From contig JANYIK010000055.1 of assembly GCA_025362115.1 (NCBI GenBank), positions 1-7,985 of the forward strand: 7,985 nt of DNA, in the 5' to 3' direction. Positions within the stretch are counted from its first letter, which is position 1, and every line of letters begins with the position of its first letter. This document shows, one piece after another, positions 5,915 to 7,985 of the stretch. This stretch comes from Methylophilaceae bacterium. Its GTDB lineage: Bacteria; Pseudomonadota; Gammaproteobacteria; Burkholderiales; Methylophilaceae. Below the pieces are notes generated by a model. The model searched no databases and was not told where the DNA came from. It was given only the letters and a program-made list of their open reading frames with translations. The position numbers were made by a program, and so were the translations under genes.

Positions 5915-5942
5915 AAGTGGGGATGCACTGATAAATTTCAAG
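5915..5942 (-). promoter_or_regulatory. Sigma-32 (RpoH) heat-shock promoter of grpE
   Basis: On the minus strand, CTTGAAA (5942-5936), a 13-nt spacer and CCCCACTT (5922-5915) match the RpoH consensus as well as the dnaK promoter does, with identical boxes and spacing. Transcription should begin near 5908, giving a leader of about 28 nt that contains the AGGAG site at 5895-5891. No CIRCE inverted repeat is seen here, so control by HrcA is not supported by the sequence. Confidence 0.85.
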
Positions 5943-6038
5943 CTTAAAAATGAATTGTTTTTTGATGGCTTTATGTCCAAGCCGAAAGGCGTTAAAGTAG
6001 GCGCCTATTTTGTTTGCTCAACACCATTGCTCACCGCC

Positions 6039-6671
6039 ATGCTCGACATCGCTAAATTTAACGCAACCCCACTCAACACCGCGCCTTACTCATATCTGGT
6101 AGTCAAGGATTTTTTGCACGCCGATTGTTTAGAAGCTATCACCCGCGATTTTCCGGAAATCAAACAGGCAGGCAGCTACCCGATAGAATCGCTCAAGTGC
6201 GGAGCGACCTTGGTTTCCTTATTACATGAACTGGAAGGGGCGGAATTTCGTCAAGCGATGGAGCGCAAGTTTGATGTGGACTTGACCAATCGGCCTACCA
6301 TGATGACTTTGCGTGGCCGTACCGACGAAACCGATGGCCGCATCCATACAGACAGCAAAACCAAAATCATCACCGTGCTGATTTACTTTAACCAAGCTTG
6401 GCAGAAGTCTGGTGGACGCCTGCGGGTTTTACGTTCCGGCACCGATCTGGAAGACTATGCCGAAGAAGTGGAACCCAGTATGGGTACGCTCTTGGTATTC
6501 AAGCGCGGTGACAATTCCTGGCACGGGCATCATCCCTTTGTTGGTGAGCGTAAAACCCTGCAACTCAACTGGGTGCTCGATGAGAAAGTAAAACGGCGCG
6601 AGCAAGTGCGGCACGGATTTTCAGCGTTTTTTAAGAAACTGTTTGGGATAAAGCAGCAATACGCGGGATGA
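6039..6671 (+). CDS. 2-oxoglutarate/Fe(II)-dependent oxygenase (prolyl-4-hydroxylase-like)
   Basis: This is a 210-residue soluble protein of the 2OG-Fe(II) oxygenase superfamily. Such enzymes use O2 and 2-oxoglutarate to hydroxylate a substrate, releasing CO2 and succinate. The iron triad is visible as H103 and D105 (RIHTD) and a distal His, most likely H162 (SWHGHH). The 2-oxoglutarate-binding basic residue is R171 or K172 in GERKTLQLNW. Strands ITVLIYFN (110-118) and GTLLVFKRGDNSWH (149-162) fit the double-stranded beta-helix. The substrate is unknown; proteins, small molecules and glycans are all possible. I chose ATG 6039 because homologs as I recall them begin near MLDIAKFNATPL; ATG 5973 or TTG 5955 would add 22 or 28 residues of unlike sequence. 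No start has a good ribosome binding site. It is divergent from grpE and its stop overlaps the next start by 4 bp. Confidence 0.85.
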   Translation: MLDIAKFNATPLNTAPYSYLVVKDFLHADCLEAITRDFPEIKQAGSYPIESLKCGATLVSLLHELEGAEFRQAMERKFDVDLTNRPTMMTLRGRTDETDGRIHTDSKTKIITVLIYFNQAWQKSGGRLRVLRSGTDLEDYAEEVEPSMGTLLVFKRGDNSWHGHHPFVGERKTLQLNWVLDEKVKRREQVRHGFSAFFKKLFGIKQQYAG

Positions 6672-7621
6672 GTCAGCGTGTGACATGGGTATTATCCAAT
6701 GGCTTGGTGGGCATGGATAATCAATCTTTTGGGATGGCCGAGGCGCTAGGTTTAGCTTACGTTAAAAAGCTTATCGTCCCGACTTTTCCTTGGTCGAAAC
6801 TACCGCCGAATTTATGGTTATCGCCCCTGAAGTTTTTGGATGCCTCCAGCGACCCGCTGCTACCCCCTTGGCCAGACGTGGTGATTGGTACTGGTCGTTT
6901 GTCAGTGGCAGCATCACTGGCCATCAAGAAGGCCAGTGGCGGGAAGACGGTGAACATACGCATACAGCACCCCGGCATGAGTATGCGACAGTTTGATTTG
7001 ATCATATCCCCGCAGCACGACCATTGTCGTGGAACAAACGTCATTGAAAGCCTGGGCGCAGTGAACCACGTCACGCAAGCCAAGTTGGATGCTGCGGAAC
7101 AAAAATTTGCGTCACAGTTCGCGCATTTGCCACACCCATTAACCGCAGTGCTGTTGGGTGGAACTAACAAGACCTACTTGCTTGATGTTGCGTTTGCCCA
7201 AAACTTGGCGGATAAGTTGATTGCGACTTTGAAGCAGCATGGAGGCACCTTGCTCATCACGCCGTCACGCCGTACAGATACGGCCGCTGTGCAGGCACTA
7301 CGTGACCGCTTGGCTGGGCATTCGGCCATCATTTGGGATGGTTTGGGCGAGAACCCCTATTTTGGTTATTTGGCCTTGGCCGATTATATTGTCGTGACTG
7401 CGGATTCTGTTAATTTGGCCTCGGAAGCCAGTTTTACCGGCAAGCCTGTATTCGTAGCCGGGTTGACTGGCCGCGGAGGGAAGTTTGAGGAGTTTCATCG
7501 TAGCTTGCAAGCGCGCGGCTGCACACGCCCATTTACGGGCGAATTGACGCATTGGCAATACGCACCATTAGACGAAACCAGCCGTATCGCAGCGGAGATT
7601 AAGCAAAAATTAGGATGGTAG
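6668..7621 (+). CDS. ELM1-like (DUF1022) family protein
   Basis: The 317-residue product matches the family annotated as 'mitochondrial fission ELM1' (PF06258), which is common in alpha- and betaproteobacteria. The plant name says nothing about its bacterial role. The fold is thought to resemble GT-B glycosyltransferases such as MurG, which is family-level knowledge rather than anything proven here. Visible marks in order: an N-terminal strand and loop with NGLVGMDNQSFGMAEALGL (11-29), DVVIGTGR (70-77), the PQHD motif (115-118), GGTNKTY opening the second half (164-170), TPSRRT (198-203), and TADSVNLASEASFTGKPV (244-261), which looks like a nucleotide-sugar-type pocket. There is no signal peptide or membrane segment. 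The ATGA overlap with the oxygenase stop suggests translational coupling, and the next gene starts directly after its TAG. Confidence 0.87.
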   Translation: MSQRVTWVLSNGLVGMDNQSFGMAEALGLAYVKKLIVPTFPWSKLPPNLWLSPLKFLDASSDPLLPPWPDVVIGTGRLSVAASLAIKKASGGKTVNIRIQHPGMSMRQFDLIISPQHDHCRGTNVIESLGAVNHVTQAKLDAAEQKFASQFAHLPHPLTAVLLGGTNKTYLLDVAFAQNLADKLIATLKQHGGTLLITPSRRTDTAAVQALRDRLAGHSAIIWDGLGENPYFGYLALADYIVVTADSVNLASEASFTGKPVFVAGLTGRGGKFEEFHRSLQARGCTRPFTGELTHWQYAPLDETSRIAAEIKQKLGW

Positions 7622-7985
7622 ATGGCACTTAACATAGAAACCTATAGCAACGCCAAAGGTGGTGACACTTTTTTCAAAGCGTTGGGGCATCCGCTCGCGG
7701 TGAGCAAAGTCACTGCACTTTACGCACAATTAGCTCAGGCCAAAAGGCTGGCGATATATGATCCGCTGGGTATGGCGGCAGGGTTAAACGAGCTGTACCC
7801 GTTACCCAAAGCCACTGCAGTGTATGTGCAACGGGTGGAAGACGTAGGCCGAACCCTGCTGGGACATACCACACAAGCGGTGACTGCCCTTGCCAAGGCG
7901 GATATGTTGCTGGTGACTGCATTTGATGCCAAGCGACTGATAGATCATATCCACCACCTTGTACCGTCTGGCTGCCAATTACTCA
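7622..7985 (+). CDS. Unrecognised protein, N-terminal 121 codons (runs off the window)
   Basis: An open frame begins with ATG directly after the TAG of the ELM1-like gene and has no stop to the end of the window. AGGA (7612-7615) lies 6 nt upstream of the ATG, a good ribosome binding site. The visible protein begins MALNIETYSNAKGGDTFFKALGHPL. It shows alternating strands and helices suggestive of a Rossmann-like layer: LAIYDPLG (43-50), TAVYVQRVEDVG (65-76) and ADMLLVTAFDAKRLIDHI (93-110), followed by HHLVPSG. There is no signal peptide or membrane segment in this part. I cannot name the family, and the C-terminal portion needed to judge function is outside the window. The zero-gap spacing makes it part of the oxygenase/ELM1-like operon. 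Confidence 0.82.
   Translation, partial: MALNIETYSNAKGGDTFFKALGHPLAVSKVTALYAQLAQAKRLAIYDPLGMAAGLNELYPLPKATAVYVQRVEDVGRTLLGHTTQAVTALAKADMLLVTAFDAKRLIDHIHHLVPSGCQLL

Noticed and set aside
5881..5928. A longer grpE start at a GTG (adds 16 residues).
   Set aside because: The GTG lies inside the spacer of the sigma-32 promoter, upstream of its predicted start site, and the ATG at 5880 has a clear AGGAG site.
5955..6038. Upstream TTG (5955) or ATG (5973) as the oxygenase start.
   Set aside because: The added residues do not look like the family N-terminus and neither start has a ribosome binding site. It cannot be fully excluded, since ATG 6039 also lacks one.

Overview
The window looks like ordinary chromosome from a betaproteobacterium, probably of the Nitrosomonadales type. 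The reasons are the divergent bamE/fur pair, a Fur beginning MSEPQELKNAGLKATLPR, the grpE-dnaK-dnaJ order, and intergenic repeat families of the kind scattered through such genomes. This taxonomic guess comes from protein resemblance alone. I see no mobile-element gene, CRISPR array, tRNA or rRNA.

Left part (1-1819). The outer-membrane assembly lipoprotein gene bamE is on the minus strand, cut by the window start. It is divergent from fur, the iron regulator, with only 40 bp between them; that gap holds a perfect 12-bp palindrome. A TfoX N-terminal-domain gene follows fur after 2 bp on the plus strand. A minus-strand gene for an unrecognised 182-residue protein (GTG start) ends 6 bp from it, tail to tail. 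Positions 1820-2054 hold no gene but several dispersed-repeat motifs.

Middle (2055-5942, minus strand). The heat-shock block grpE, dnaK, dnaJ encodes the complete Hsp70 machine. Two RpoH (sigma-32) promoters can be read directly, one before grpE and one before dnaK. Both have CTTGAAA, a 13-nt spacer and CCCCACTT. No CIRCE operator is seen. The grpE-dnaK gap also holds a perfect 12-bp hairpin matching the dRS3-type pattern ATTCCC-N8-GGGAAT. The dnaK-dnaJ gap is almost entirely a long inverted repeat built of about 7-nt units, ending five bases before the dnaJ start codon.

Right part (6039-7985, plus strand). Divergent from grpE is a tightly packed operon: a 2-oxoglutarate/Fe(II) oxygenase, an ELM1-like (DUF1022) protein overlapping it by 4 bp, and a third gene starting directly after the ELM1-like stop and running off the window. 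I cannot name the third protein. This trio is the least understood part of the window and the best candidate for an undescribed pathway. A link to cell-surface or glycan modification is only inference.
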